DNA from: a bacterium
GTDB lineage: Bacteria; SZUA-79; Acidulodesulfobacterales; Acidulodesulfobacteraceae
DNA length: 64,000 nucleotides
Assembly (NCBI GenBank): GCA_003232385.1
Contig: QIJE01000001.1
Location: 62,001 to 126,000, forward strand
Direction: 5' to 3'
This document shows, one piece after another, positions 29,266 through 38,826 of the stretch. The notes beneath the pieces were generated by a model. That model did not search any database and had not been told where the DNA came from. It saw only the letters and a program-made list of their open reading frames with translations. Position numbers and translations under genes: made by a program. The first letter of the stretch is position 1, and the number at the start of each line of letters is the position of its first letter.

Positions 29266-31410
29266 TTATAGAATTAGAACAATTATAAAAAACGATGCCG
29301 CAAAAACAAAAAATATATAAAAGATGTAAAGATTTAATGACCCGTTCTGCATCAATTCAGTCGTCACAGTGCTTATCTTTTCAAATAATTTTATAAGCGG
29401 AAGATACAGATAATACTCTATAAGCGGAAATATGTAAGAACCGTAGCCGCTTGAATTATGATAATAGGATGAATAAGGAAACGGATTGGATATATTTTTT
29501 TTATCCGGCTTTAAATATTCTTCTCCGTGATAATAAGAAAGCGGATAGATCTTTCTATGGGGAAGCCGGAGCCTCTGCCTGTAAACGAGATTAAACATTA
29601 TCCTTAACGCATTAGAAAATCCAAGCGTTGAAACCTGGGTATGCGGATTAATTATATTTTTGCCGCCCGTCCATGCATAACCTATGGAACGTTTTTTAGG
29701 TCTTATTATAACCCTGTATAAAATATAAAGGATAAACAAAAGCACTATGGACACAAAAAACATATATACGGGACTTGATGCGGAAAATGAACTGTAATAA
29801 GGTATGAATATATAATTGTGCAAAATATTTTTACTGATGTTTACGTGATAAATCAATTCCGATACCTTGGCAAAAACAGGTGTATATAAAAACATAAAGC
29901 CGGCAAGAGAAATACTCAACAGCGTGGGAATTAATAGCGCTATATTCATGGATAACGGAACTTCTTTCGCCTTTTTTGTCTTCTCTCCCCTCGGCAAACC
30001 TAAAAAAGTCAATCCGTATAATTTTACATAATTAGATATTGCGACAGCAGAACTCAGAGCTAAAATAGAACCTGTGCCGAAAAGGAGTATTCTCGGTAAA
30101 ATACTGCTTATATGAAAACCTAAAAAAATCATCTCAAGGTTAAGCCATTCCGATGCAAAACCGTTAAGGGGCGGAACTCCTGCCGCCGAAAGTACTCCTA
30201 TAAATACAAGTATCCCGGTGATCGGCATTCTTTTCAAAATACCGCCGAAATCGTCCATGTCATGACTTCCGGTCTCATGTTCGATATTACCGGCGCCCAT
30301 AAATAATAAACTTTTAAAAAACGCATGATTTATAAGTGCATATAGGGAAGCTACTAATGCAAGGGCGGAAAGTCCGTATAGCCCGTAATACTTATAATAC
30401 AAAGATGCTCCGATGCCGGTTAATATAAGACCCATATTATCGACGGTAGAGTATGAGAGCAAGACTTTGATATCATGAGTTTGAGACATATACAACACCC
30501 CTAAAAACATCGTGAAAGCAGCAATGATTAACGTAATAGTCCCTAACATTAGGGCGCTGCCTGCCGGATGAAGAACATAAAGTCCAAATCGCATTATTCC
30601 GTAAACCCCGCATGATGTAAGCACTCCGCTTAAAACACCCGATACCCCGGAAGGAGATGCGGGATGAGCCTCCGGAAGCCAAATGTGCAAAGGAACAATC
30701 CCCATCTTTGCACCGAATCCGAATAGGAATAGGACAAAGACTATTTCCTTTAAATAACCCGGTATCGTTATATTACTTAACGCGTTGAGGTCAAAATTAT
30801 TTGAATACAAATATAGAATCATCAATCCGACCACTATCAGCATTGCACCGATTTCGGTAATCACCGCCATTAAGAATGCCGCCCTCGTCGTTCCTTTTAT
30901 GTAATGTTTGGCCATTACCAAGAAGAATGAGGATATAGCCATTATCTCCCAAAAAATCATAAACACAAAACCATTAAACGAAGCAATGACAAAATAAACG
31001 CTTACGAGCATTATCCCGTACAAAAACGCAAACAATGCACTATTTATCCCCGACCCCAAACTTTTAACATATTTTATCTGATATAAAGAGATATAAAATA
31101 ACACCCCGAATAAAAACATTAAAAAAAAGTCGCTAAGGGTATCAAACCTTAAAATTACCTTGCCGGCAGGGAAAAAACTGCCGAGATAGAGCGTCTGCTT
31201 CAAGAAATTTCCGCCTTTAAAAAATGCGGTTATAGAAAATGAAACCACCGAAAGGGATGCCGCCATATAAAGAATGTTCGAAAAGGCGAAGCCGTTTTTA
31301 ATCTTTTTAGAAACCAATCCTAAAAATGAAATCGATATACCTGCTATAGAAAAAATTAAGAACAGATAATAATAATTTAAAGGATTTACTATAAACAAAC
31401 TTAAATTCAT
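29266..31410 (-). CDS. Proton-pumping/antiporter-like membrane subunit (HyfB/NuoL-like)
   Basis: Proton_antipo_M-like: GFGAKMGIVPLHIWLPEAHPASPSGVSGVLSGV; 714 aa multi-TM. Confidence 0.85.
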   Translation of the reverse strand: MNLSLFIVNPLNYYYLFLIFSIAGISISFLGLVSKKIKNGFAFSNILYMAASLSVVSFSITAFFKGGNFLKQTLYLGSFFPAGKVILRFDTLSDFFLMFLFGVLFYISLYQIKYVKSLGSGINSALFAFLYGIMLVSVYFVIASFNGFVFMIFWEIMAISSFFLVMAKHYIKGTTRAAFLMAVITEIGAMLIVVGLMILYLYSNNFDLNALSNITIPGYLKEIVFVLFLFGFGAKMGIVPLHIWLPEAHPASPSGVSGVLSGVLTSCGVYGIMRFGLYVLHPAGSALMLGTITLIIAAFTMFLGVLYMSQTHDIKVLLSYSTVDNMGLILTGIGASLYYKYYGLYGLSALALVASLYALINHAFFKSLLFMGAGNIEHETGSHDMDDFGGILKRMPITGILVFIGVLSAAGVPPLNGFASEWLNLEMIFLGFHISSILPRILLFGTGSILALSSAVAISNYVKLYGLTFLGLPRGEKTKKAKEVPLSMNIALLIPTLLSISLAGFMFLYTPVFAKVSELIYHVNISKNILHNYIFIPYYSSFSASSPVYMFFVSIVLLFILYILYRVIIRPKKRSIGYAWTGGKNIINPHTQVSTLGFSNALRIMFNLVYRQRLRLPHRKIYPLSYYHGEEYLKPDKKNISNPFPYSSYYHNSSGYGSYIFPLIEYYLYLPLIKLFEKISTVTTELMQNGSLNLYIFYIFFVFAASFFIIVLIL

Positions 31411-32240
31411 TTAAAATCACCTTTTTTAATTAGTAATAAGACATTTAAGATTTCAAACGGATTGGGCGGACAGTGAGGCAAAGCGACGACATTATCTTCC
31501 TTAAAAAGCTTTTTCATTTTATCATTGAACAGTAATCCGTCATTACCGTCTTTTAAGCCGTTTTTAAATATCCCTCCAAACAGCGAACAAGAACCCATTA
31601 AAACTATATATCTTGGCCTCGGAATATTTTCTAAAACATTAAAAAATATATCGGACATCTCTTTCGTGTAAGTTCCGGTAACCAATAAGACATCGGCAAA
31701 CCGAGGACTCGGCGTTATAAAAATACCAAGCCTATGTATATTGTAATAAGGATTGCTTAAGGCATTAATTTCCGACTCGCACGCCCCGCAAGACCCGGTA
31801 TCTATATGCTTTACGAATAACGATCTTTTAAAAATTTTTCCTCTATCATTACCGGGAAAGGGTGGCGTATAAAGATTTAAATCCTTGCCGTAATTTATCG
31901 CACTTGCAATATCACTGCATGTATCTACACATAGGCCGCAGAAAATACATCTATTTGTATCAAGTGCACCGCCCGACTTCCTTGATGCCTTTCCTTTGCC
32001 GCTTGAATTACTATATATATCATGCAAACTGATTGCCCCGGTCGGACAAACCGATTCACACTCTATACATGTCAAATCACCGTTTTTTTCCGATAGATTC
32101 GCCAAGCCCTTAGAATTAAGACATTTATTTTCGTCAAAGTTAATCGACGAGATAAAACCGTCGTAAAAATCATTTTCCTTTGGGAATTTTACCGATTTTA
32201 TTCCGAATTTTAATCCGTTATATGTCCAAAAAAAAGCCAT
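31407..32240 (-). CDS. Ferredoxin domain fused to NuoB/HyfI-like small subunit
   Basis: CIECESVCP and CIFCGLCVDTC then GSCGACESEINAL, MGSCSLFGG, PHCPPNP (proximal cluster ligands retained). Confidence 0.87.
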   Translation of the reverse strand: MAFFWTYNGLKFGIKSVKFPKENDFYDGFISSINFDENKCLNSKGLANLSEKNGDLTCIECESVCPTGAISLHDIYSNSSGKGKASRKSGGALDTNRCIFCGLCVDTCSDIASAINYGKDLNLYTPPFPGNDRGKIFKRSLFVKHIDTGSCGACESEINALSNPYYNIHRLGIFITPSPRFADVLLVTGTYTKEMSDIFFNVLENIPRPRYIVLMGSCSLFGGIFKNGLKDGNDGLLFNDKMKKLFKEDNVVALPHCPPNPFEILNVLLLIKKGDFK

Positions 32241-32280
32241 TACCGCACCTTAAATAATAATATTTATACTTAATTAAAAT

Positions 32281-33489
32281 TTATTTATCTACCGCGGCGA
32301 CCGAAAAGTTATAGGTTGCCTCATTAATGTTAAAATCCATCATCATCGTATTTTTGACCCCGTGTGTAAATAATTTATAATTACTTTCAAACGGATATCT
32401 CAAATTTATTTTTTTAAAAATATGTCCGTCAAAATCCTTTACATAACAAAAAATCGGACCCTCGGAAGATTCCACATAGCCGAAACCGTGTTTTCTCGTA
32501 TTACCCTTTTTCATAGAATCCATAATAATTTTGTCCAGATCCCGTCGATTCATTAAATAATTCGAGGTATTATCGAATTTATTTTTTTTAAGCATTTCCA
32601 TGCAATATTCAAGTATGCAAAGCGACTGGGTAATTTCCTCTATCCTTACCATATATCTTGAAAAACCATCGCCGTCATGTAATTCGACGTTCTTTAACTT
32701 TATACCCCCGTATAAGAGGTAGGGTTTCGTCTTTCTTAAATCTATGTCTATTCCTGCGCTCTTCGCAACGACACCCTTCGAGCAAAACTGCTTTGCCGCT
32801 TTCATATCTATTTTTCCGGTAGTTTTTAGCCTATCTATATGGGATTTAGTCTCTATATTTTTCCTGATAATCTCTTTAACGTCACACACGATAGATTTAA
32901 TCGAACCTAAAATAAATTTTACGTCGTCTAAGGATAGTTTTTTCATAAACCCGCTTATCGTATTAATGCCCATCAAATAACGGGAATTTAAAAATTTCAA
33001 GAATAACTGCTTCAGCATCTCGGCATAATAACCATACAAAGCCGAAGGCACCTGAATGTAGGTAGCTTCCGTTATTTCGGATAAATTTTCTATATGATTC
33101 CTAAGCCTCTCCGCTTCGGCAAAGAACATACGCAAAAGTTGCAGATTTTCATGTATTTTACCCTTAAGTCCCAATAAATCTTCGGCACTGAGGCAGTAAC
33201 TAAGCGATGCACTAAAGGCATGAAGCCCCGATATTCTTTCTACGGTCTGGATTTGTTCATATAAATTGCTTTTTTCGGCAAGAACGCTTTTGGTATTCCT
33301 TTTTTTATATCCGAACGTTATATTTAAATCATGAAGCTCTTCCCCTGATGACAAAAATTCATACAAGATAGATTCGCTAACGCCCTTTCTTACAGGACCC
33401 CAAATAAATTCGTAATCCCCGAGAAACCTTTTTTGCACTTTTGACTCCTTATATTCCTCAAAATTACTGATAGAAACAGATAAAAACAC
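32281..33489 (-). CDS. Hydrogenase/NuoD-like large subunit lacking NiFe cysteine motifs (Ehr-like)
   Basis: WGPVRKG...ERISGLHAFSASLSYCLSAEDLLGL replaces ICGICSxxH; no C-terminal DPCxxC; synteny with hydrogenase-4-like subunits. Confidence 0.78.
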   Translation of the reverse strand: MFLSVSISNFEEYKESKVQKRFLGDYEFIWGPVRKGVSESILYEFLSSGEELHDLNITFGYKKRNTKSVLAEKSNLYEQIQTVERISGLHAFSASLSYCLSAEDLLGLKGKIHENLQLLRMFFAEAERLRNHIENLSEITEATYIQVPSALYGYYAEMLKQLFLKFLNSRYLMGINTISGFMKKLSLDDVKFILGSIKSIVCDVKEIIRKNIETKSHIDRLKTTGKIDMKAAKQFCSKGVVAKSAGIDIDLRKTKPYLLYGGIKLKNVELHDGDGFSRYMVRIEEITQSLCILEYCMEMLKKNKFDNTSNYLMNRRDLDKIIMDSMKKGNTRKHGFGYVESSEGPIFCYVKDFDGHIFKKINLRYPFESNYKLFTHGVKNTMMMDFNINEATYNFSVAAVDK

Positions 33490-33556
33490 AATGACGCTTT
33501 AACGGCACATAATTCTCGCACAGACGGAAATGACATATATATATCGTTTGCATTTT

Positions 33557-35041
33557 TTATTTTATAATAATATGTGTAATCCCTATTAATAAATGATGTA
33601 GATTCGCCGGTATATAAAACCCTAAAATTATCAATACTACAAGCGGCAAGGCCATCGGCAAAATAGACAAGGGACCAAAATCGCCCTTTTGAATATTCGG
33701 ATCGTCATCGTCTTTTCCGAAAACGATTGAGACGACTTTTGCCAGCAGGCCCACAAATGCTGCTACCAAAAGGCCCACGAGTATGATTGTTATTATATAA
33801 TAGCCGTTTTTTAAACTTTGAAGTATAATCAAAAACTCACTTATAAATGTTACGGAAGGCGGGGCTCCTATTAATGCAAGTACTCCGATAGAAAATAGAA
33901 ATGCCGTCTTCGGCATAACGTAAAAAACACCCTTAATTTTTCTAATATCCTTAGTTTTATACTTATGCAGCAAATTTCCGGAACCGAAAAACATTATCGG
34001 TTTTGCAAGGCTATGGCTAAGCATCTGCAAAAGAGCGCCGAAAGTTCCGAACAATCCCCCCAAACCAAACCCTAAACCGATTATCCCCATATGTTCTATG
34101 CTCGAATACGCAAAAAGTCTTTTCGTTGATTTTTGATTGATAATTCCCATTACTCCGGTAAATATCGTGAAAATACCTATGGCAATCATTATCGCCTTCG
34201 GATAACCGAACCCGACGTCCTTTCCCGCAATGCTAAAATACCTCATTATGCCGTACATCGCCGTGTTTAAAAGAGATGCGGAAAGCATACTTGAAACGGG
34301 AGATGGAGCTTCGGAATGGGCATCGGGAAGCCACGTATGCATCGGAGACAACCCTACTTTTGTACCAAAACCTATCACTATCAAAACAAAGGCAAACCTT
34401 ACTATGTCTTTATTAAGATAAGCGGCATGCGAACTTAAGACAGTCCAATCCAAAGAAGAAACTATGTGTGCGCTTCCGGGAATATTTCCGGAAAGATAAA
34501 ACAAAATCGTCCCCAAAAGGGCAAGCGAAAGCCCTACGGAAACAACCACTATATATTTCCATGCGGCTTCTATCGACTTTTCCGTGATCTCCGTAACAAC
34601 TAAAAAAGCACTTGTAATAGTAGTAAGCTCTATATCTATCAGATAGATTGCCATATTGTTAATCATCGGAGCGACAAGCATTGTTAAGGCAAAGAGATTT
34701 AAGAAAAGGTAATATCTGCCAAGCTCTTTATCCGTCATTTTTTCATCTTCTATCGCAAGCCTCATATACGAAATTCCGTACATCGACGACAGAAAATATA
34801 CTATACCGACTAACAGTATTATATAGGCACCGAATTCATCTATGACTATCGCTTTGTTAAAAATAGAAATAGTCTTAAGGCTTACGGAAAGATAAAGAAT
34901 GACCGATGAGCCGATTAAAACCAAAGAAGACGATACCAAACTTGCATATTCGGCAAACCTTTTATTTCTTACGATAAAAGGAGCTAATGACGCAAGCAGC
35001 GGAATTATTAAAAATGCAACAATAAAAATTTGCATATTCAT
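33557..35041 (-). CDS. Antiporter-like membrane subunit (HyfF/MrpD-like)
   Basis: IGFGTKVGLSPMHTWLPDAHSEAPSPVSSMLSASLLNTAMYGIMRY. Confidence 0.86.
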   Translation of the reverse strand: MNMQIFIVAFLIIPLLASLAPFIVRNKRFAEYASLVSSSLVLIGSSVILYLSVSLKTISIFNKAIVIDEFGAYIILLVGIVYFLSSMYGISYMRLAIEDEKMTDKELGRYYLFLNLFALTMLVAPMINNMAIYLIDIELTTITSAFLVVTEITEKSIEAAWKYIVVVSVGLSLALLGTILFYLSGNIPGSAHIVSSLDWTVLSSHAAYLNKDIVRFAFVLIVIGFGTKVGLSPMHTWLPDAHSEAPSPVSSMLSASLLNTAMYGIMRYFSIAGKDVGFGYPKAIMIAIGIFTIFTGVMGIINQKSTKRLFAYSSIEHMGIIGLGFGLGGLFGTFGALLQMLSHSLAKPIMFFGSGNLLHKYKTKDIRKIKGVFYVMPKTAFLFSIGVLALIGAPPSVTFISEFLIILQSLKNGYYIITIILVGLLVAAFVGLLAKVVSIVFGKDDDDPNIQKGDFGPLSILPMALPLVVLIILGFYIPANLHHLLIGITHIIIK

Positions 35042-35070
35042 GTTATTTATGTATTGTTATATTAATTATA

Positions 35071-35745
35071 TTATCCAACAAGTCTTTTTAACATAGCCGT
35101 AGAAAAAGACCCCGTTTGCATCTTCATAAACATCGACAAAATCAACATTGCCACCAAGGTAACCAAGATATCGAATAGCACGACTAACTCCACGATTATC
35201 GGGAGTGTCGGAACGACAACAACGGATAAAAGAAATATTCCGTTTTCTATAATAAGTATTCCAAGTATATGCGTTATCGTAGTAAACCTTGAAATAATCA
35301 TAAAAAAACCGATAAATACGAGGCTTAAGGCAATGGAAGAAGCGTTAACGACTATTTTCGGCGAAAAAGGAGAAATCAATCTGTATATCAAAAAATATGC
35401 AAAAACCGTCAACAAGAGTCCTGAGATAATGGAAAGCGGGATTTTTACGCTAAGTTTTACCTCTTCCTTAATATTGAATTTTTTAATCATTCTTAGAAGC
35501 ATATAGGGCACTATAATCGTCCTGATAAACAACGTTAAAAATGCAACGAGATAAAGGTTTATGTTCTGTGATTCTATTCCCAAGACTAATGTTAGGATAA
35601 ATATCAAAAACGATTGAAAAGCATAAGAATGGATATAAAAAGAAACCCATCTTGAACTCAACATCGCAAAAGACGATAAAAGAATCAATGCGACCAAAAG
35701 ACTCTCAATGACATAAATATAAATAGGCATTGTATAACCCAGCAT
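35071..35745 (-). CDS. Hydrogenase-4 component E-like membrane subunit (HyfE)
   Basis: 224 aa, multi-TM, HILGILIIENGIFLLSVVVVPTLPIIVELVVLFDILV. Confidence 0.82.
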   Translation of the reverse strand: MLGYTMPIYIYVIESLLVALILLSSFAMLSSRWVSFYIHSYAFQSFLIFILTLVLGIESQNINLYLVAFLTLFIRTIIVPYMLLRMIKKFNIKEEVKLSVKIPLSIISGLLLTVFAYFLIYRLISPFSPKIVVNASSIALSLVFIGFFMIISRFTTITHILGILIIENGIFLLSVVVVPTLPIIVELVVLFDILVTLVAMLILSMFMKMQTGSFSTAMLKRLVG

Positions 35746-35773
35746 CTTTCTACTCCCTATTACCGAAAAAAGT

Positions 35774-36733
35774 TTAAAAACCCTTGTATTGAAACGTCAT
35801 TATGGCAAGAACGCCCAAAACGAATGCGACGGAAAAGTATTCTTGGTACCTGAAGAACCTTAATCTTGAAATAGCTGTATCTATAACCGCTGCTATAAGC
35901 CCTACGATTAACATCTTTATAATAAGACTGACTACGGCAATAATAAGACTAATCGGACTGTGATTAACGGATAAACCCCACGGAAAAACCAATACGTTCA
36001 AAAAAATAACTAAAAGTAAGAATTGCTTCATGTATCCCGACCATTTTAAAAAAGCCAAATAGGGACCGGAGTATTCTAAAATCCTTGCTTCTTCAATCAT
36101 GCTCATCTCGACATGCGTGGAGGCGTTAATCGGCCTCCTATCCGTATCCGCCAAAAATAACATAAAAAAAGCAGCTATAATTAAAAAATGAGAGGAGCTA
36201 AAGTAAAGGGGCATCGACGATACTATGACATGCAACATTACATACGGCAGAGTAGATTTAGCTATCAACGCAACGCCGACGAACACAAGTATAAGCGTAG
36301 GTTCGGAAAGAATTGCAAGAAGCGTGGCGCGTGAAGAACCCAACCCCCCGTAGCTCGTGCTCAAATCAAGAGACGCTAAATTTATAAAAAAAGACGAAAG
36401 GGAGAAAAGAAAAGCCCCCGCAAGCATATCGCCCATAAATCCCAACGGAAGCGGATAGATAGTCAAAACCGGAAGAAGAAGGGTGATAAGCACCATCGAA
36501 ACAAAAGAAACGAACGGAGTCAACCCGAAAATAAACGATGCCCCGGACGGTACCAATATCTCTTTATGAAAAAGTTTATGAAGGTCGTAATAAGGCTGAA
36601 AAACCGAAGGTCCCCTCCTGCCTTCAAAAATCTCCTCCATCTTGCTGATAAAACCTGCAATAAACGGAGAAAAAGCAAGGACGATTATAACTTGAAAAAT
36701 TTGAAATATGGTTGAATTTAAATAGATATCCAT
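35774..36733 (-). CDS. NuoH/HyfC-like membrane subunit
   Basis: FEGRRGPSVFQPYYDLHKLFHKE, EEARILEYSGPYLAFLKWSGYMKQ. Confidence 0.86.
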   Translation of the reverse strand: MDIYLNSTIFQIFQVIIVLAFSPFIAGFISKMEEIFEGRRGPSVFQPYYDLHKLFHKEILVPSGASFIFGLTPFVSFVSMVLITLLLPVLTIYPLPLGFMGDMLAGAFLFSLSSFFINLASLDLSTSYGGLGSSRATLLAILSEPTLILVFVGVALIAKSTLPYVMLHVIVSSMPLYFSSSHFLIIAAFFMLFLADTDRRPINASTHVEMSMIEEARILEYSGPYLAFLKWSGYMKQFLLLVIFLNVLVFPWGLSVNHSPISLIIAVVSLIIKMLIVGLIAAVIDTAISRLRFFRYQEYFSVAFVLGVLAIMTFQYKGF

Positions 36734-37006
36734 TACAGGCCAATATCCTCTCCGGCATTACATTAAAAATCTAAATATAGTCAAATCGTTTTTGTAATGT
36801 AGAAGTCATTAGCCGTGAATAATCGTTTGTTTATTGGCGGTATATAGCTCACAAACGGCTTAAGCAGACCCCATTGCTTAGTAGCTCTTTTTAGATTTTG
36901 CCATATAAGCTGTAAATTGTCAAGAAAAAAATACGGTATAATCCTATTATTGACCTAAATACAGGCGGGTTATCCGACCTGCGCTTTCCGATTTATTTTT
37001 ATTTAT

Positions 37007-37020
37007 GTGATAAAAATCAT
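37007..37020. promoter_or_regulatory. FNR/DNR-type box upstream of RIC gene
   Basis: GTGATAAAAATCAT: perfect TGAT-N4-ATCA core. Confidence 0.5.
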
Positions 37021-37108
37021 GTATTAAAGACAAGAACTTTAGGATAATTATATTATAGACAAGAATAAAGTCTATAGAACAAAATTTAACACTCAACGGG
37101 GGTAAAGA

Positions 37109-38083
37109 ATGAAAACCGAAATAAGAAAAGCTGTAGAAAAAGATGAAAATACTACGGAAACGATATTAGACGTAACCGCCATAGAATCTAGGCTTAAACA
37201 TCCTACAATATTTAAATTATTGGATAAACTTGAAAACGGAAATAGCCTTATTATAGAAAACGATCATGACCCTAAGCCGTTGCACTATCAACTTTCGGCT
37301 GAGAAAAAAAACATGTTCTCCTGGGAATATTTAGAAAACGGACCGGTTAAATGGGTTGTCAAAATAACTAAAAAAGGACCAAGCGGAGACAATGAAACAG
37401 ATAGTTTGCTATTAAAAAGCGTAGGCGAAATCGCATCGGAAAATCCTGAAAAGATTGAGGTGTTCAAAAAATACGGCTTAGATTTTTGCTGCGGAGGCAA
37501 TAAAACATTAGGGGAGGCATGCACTGAATCCGGTACCGACGAAAAGGCTATCGTTAACGAGCTAAACAACGCCAATAAACATGACGAAAAAACAGAAAAC
37601 AACAAAAATTACGCCTTAAATCAAAGGGCAAATGAATGGGACGTAAGCTTTTTGATTGATTATATAGTTAATATTCATCATACGTTTTTAAGGATTCATC
37701 TTCCGGAAGCATCCGAATATATGGAAAAGGTTATTCGTGTTCACGGAGAACATCATCCGGAACTTGTCAAAATAAAGGAACTCTTCGCTAAAATGAACGA
37801 AACATTAATTCCTCATTTAGACAAGGAAGAGGAAGAGCTTTTTCCGCACATGAAAAATGGAGAAACCGGCGACAGCATGAAGAAAGAAATAAGTGATGCG
37901 GAATACGACCATGAATATGTCGGACGTATTCTTAAAGAGATGAGCTCTTTAAGTTTCGGTTATGCCGTCCCGGAAGACGCATGCGCTTCTTATAAATATC
38001 TTTACGGACTATTGAAGGATATTGCCGACGACATAATGATTCATATCCATTTAGAAAACAATATTTTATTTAAAAAAATTTAA
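37109..38083 (+). CDS. DUF2249-ScdA_N-hemerythrin fusion, iron-sulfur cluster repair (RIC/YtfE)-like
   Basis: DUF2249-like N-terminus, then IASENPEKIEVFKKYGLDFCCGGNKTL (ScdA_N), then HHTFLR...HGEHHPEL...HLDKEEEELFP (hemerythrin). Confidence 0.9.
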   Translation: MKTEIRKAVEKDENTTETILDVTAIESRLKHPTIFKLLDKLENGNSLIIENDHDPKPLHYQLSAEKKNMFSWEYLENGPVKWVVKITKKGPSGDNETDSLLLKSVGEIASENPEKIEVFKKYGLDFCCGGNKTLGEACTESGTDEKAIVNELNNANKHDEKTENNKNYALNQRANEWDVSFLIDYIVNIHHTFLRIHLPEASEYMEKVIRVHGEHHPELVKIKELFAKMNETLIPHLDKEEEELFPHMKNGETGDSMKKEISDAEYDHEYVGRILKEMSSLSFGYAVPEDACASYKYLYGLLKDIADDIMIHIHLENNILFKKI

Positions 38084-38097
38084 ATATAATGCTGCTA

Positions 38098-38721
38098 TCA
38101 GAATTTCATATGGGACATTATGTCTTCGAATGACTTGATTACTCCGCCGAATCCTTTTTGAAACTTTTCGGCATCGTCCTGCTTTGCAAAAACAAGGATA
38201 GGCGGGGAGCAGCAGGGGATTACATCTGTTTTAAACAAAAGAAAAGCATTCCTTAAATCTAACGGATTTCCATAAATAAAATCCCGCCCCATTATAGAAC
38301 TTACGGAATCTAAGTCACCGATAAGATGTAATATTCCCATGATAGCGCAGTGAGTACAGCAAAATTCAAATTTTTTACCGTTCTTCCAAATAACCGTAAT
38401 AGTGAGCCTTTCATCTGCAATATGTTTGAGACAAACGCCGCATTTGGGATATGAGTCGGTATGTTTAACGTCCGGAACGTTATGAGCGTAAGGATAAAGC
38501 TTATTAAACGTTTTGGAAATATCGTTATCTCGTATCAAAGCACGGACATATCTATAAACGCTCATCTTGGAAATGTTTAATATCCCGCTTATTTCGGCAA
38601 CATTATCCGCTTTTCCGGTTTTGACTAATTCCAGCACCCTCTCTTTCTGGGTGAGTTCGCCGGGCTTTTTAGATTTTTCGTGATGCATTATAGTTGTTTT
38701 ATCCATAAGGTAATTATACAT
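38098..38721 (-). CDS. HTH regulator with NosL-like Cys-rich C-terminal domain
   Basis: N-terminal HTH (VAEISGILNISKMSVYRYVRAL); C-terminal CGVCLKHI...FCCTHCAIM...DVIPCCSPPILVFAKQDDAEKFQKGFGGVIKSFED resembles NosL family. Confidence 0.65.
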   Translation of the reverse strand: MYNYLMDKTTIMHHEKSKKPGELTQKERVLELVKTGKADNVAEISGILNISKMSVYRYVRALIRDNDISKTFNKLYPYAHNVPDVKHTDSYPKCGVCLKHIADERLTITVIWKNGKKFEFCCTHCAIMGILHLIGDLDSVSSIMGRDFIYGNPLDLRNAFLLFKTDVIPCCSPPILVFAKQDDAEKFQKGFGGVIKSFEDIMSHMKF

Positions 38722-38826
38722 AACGAAATCTTTTATTGCAACATCGGTATAATTTTTATAACCTTACGGCAGTCAAAACCGCAAATATAACCTTAAAATA
38801 ATGAGTACGGCAATCGCCGCCATTAT

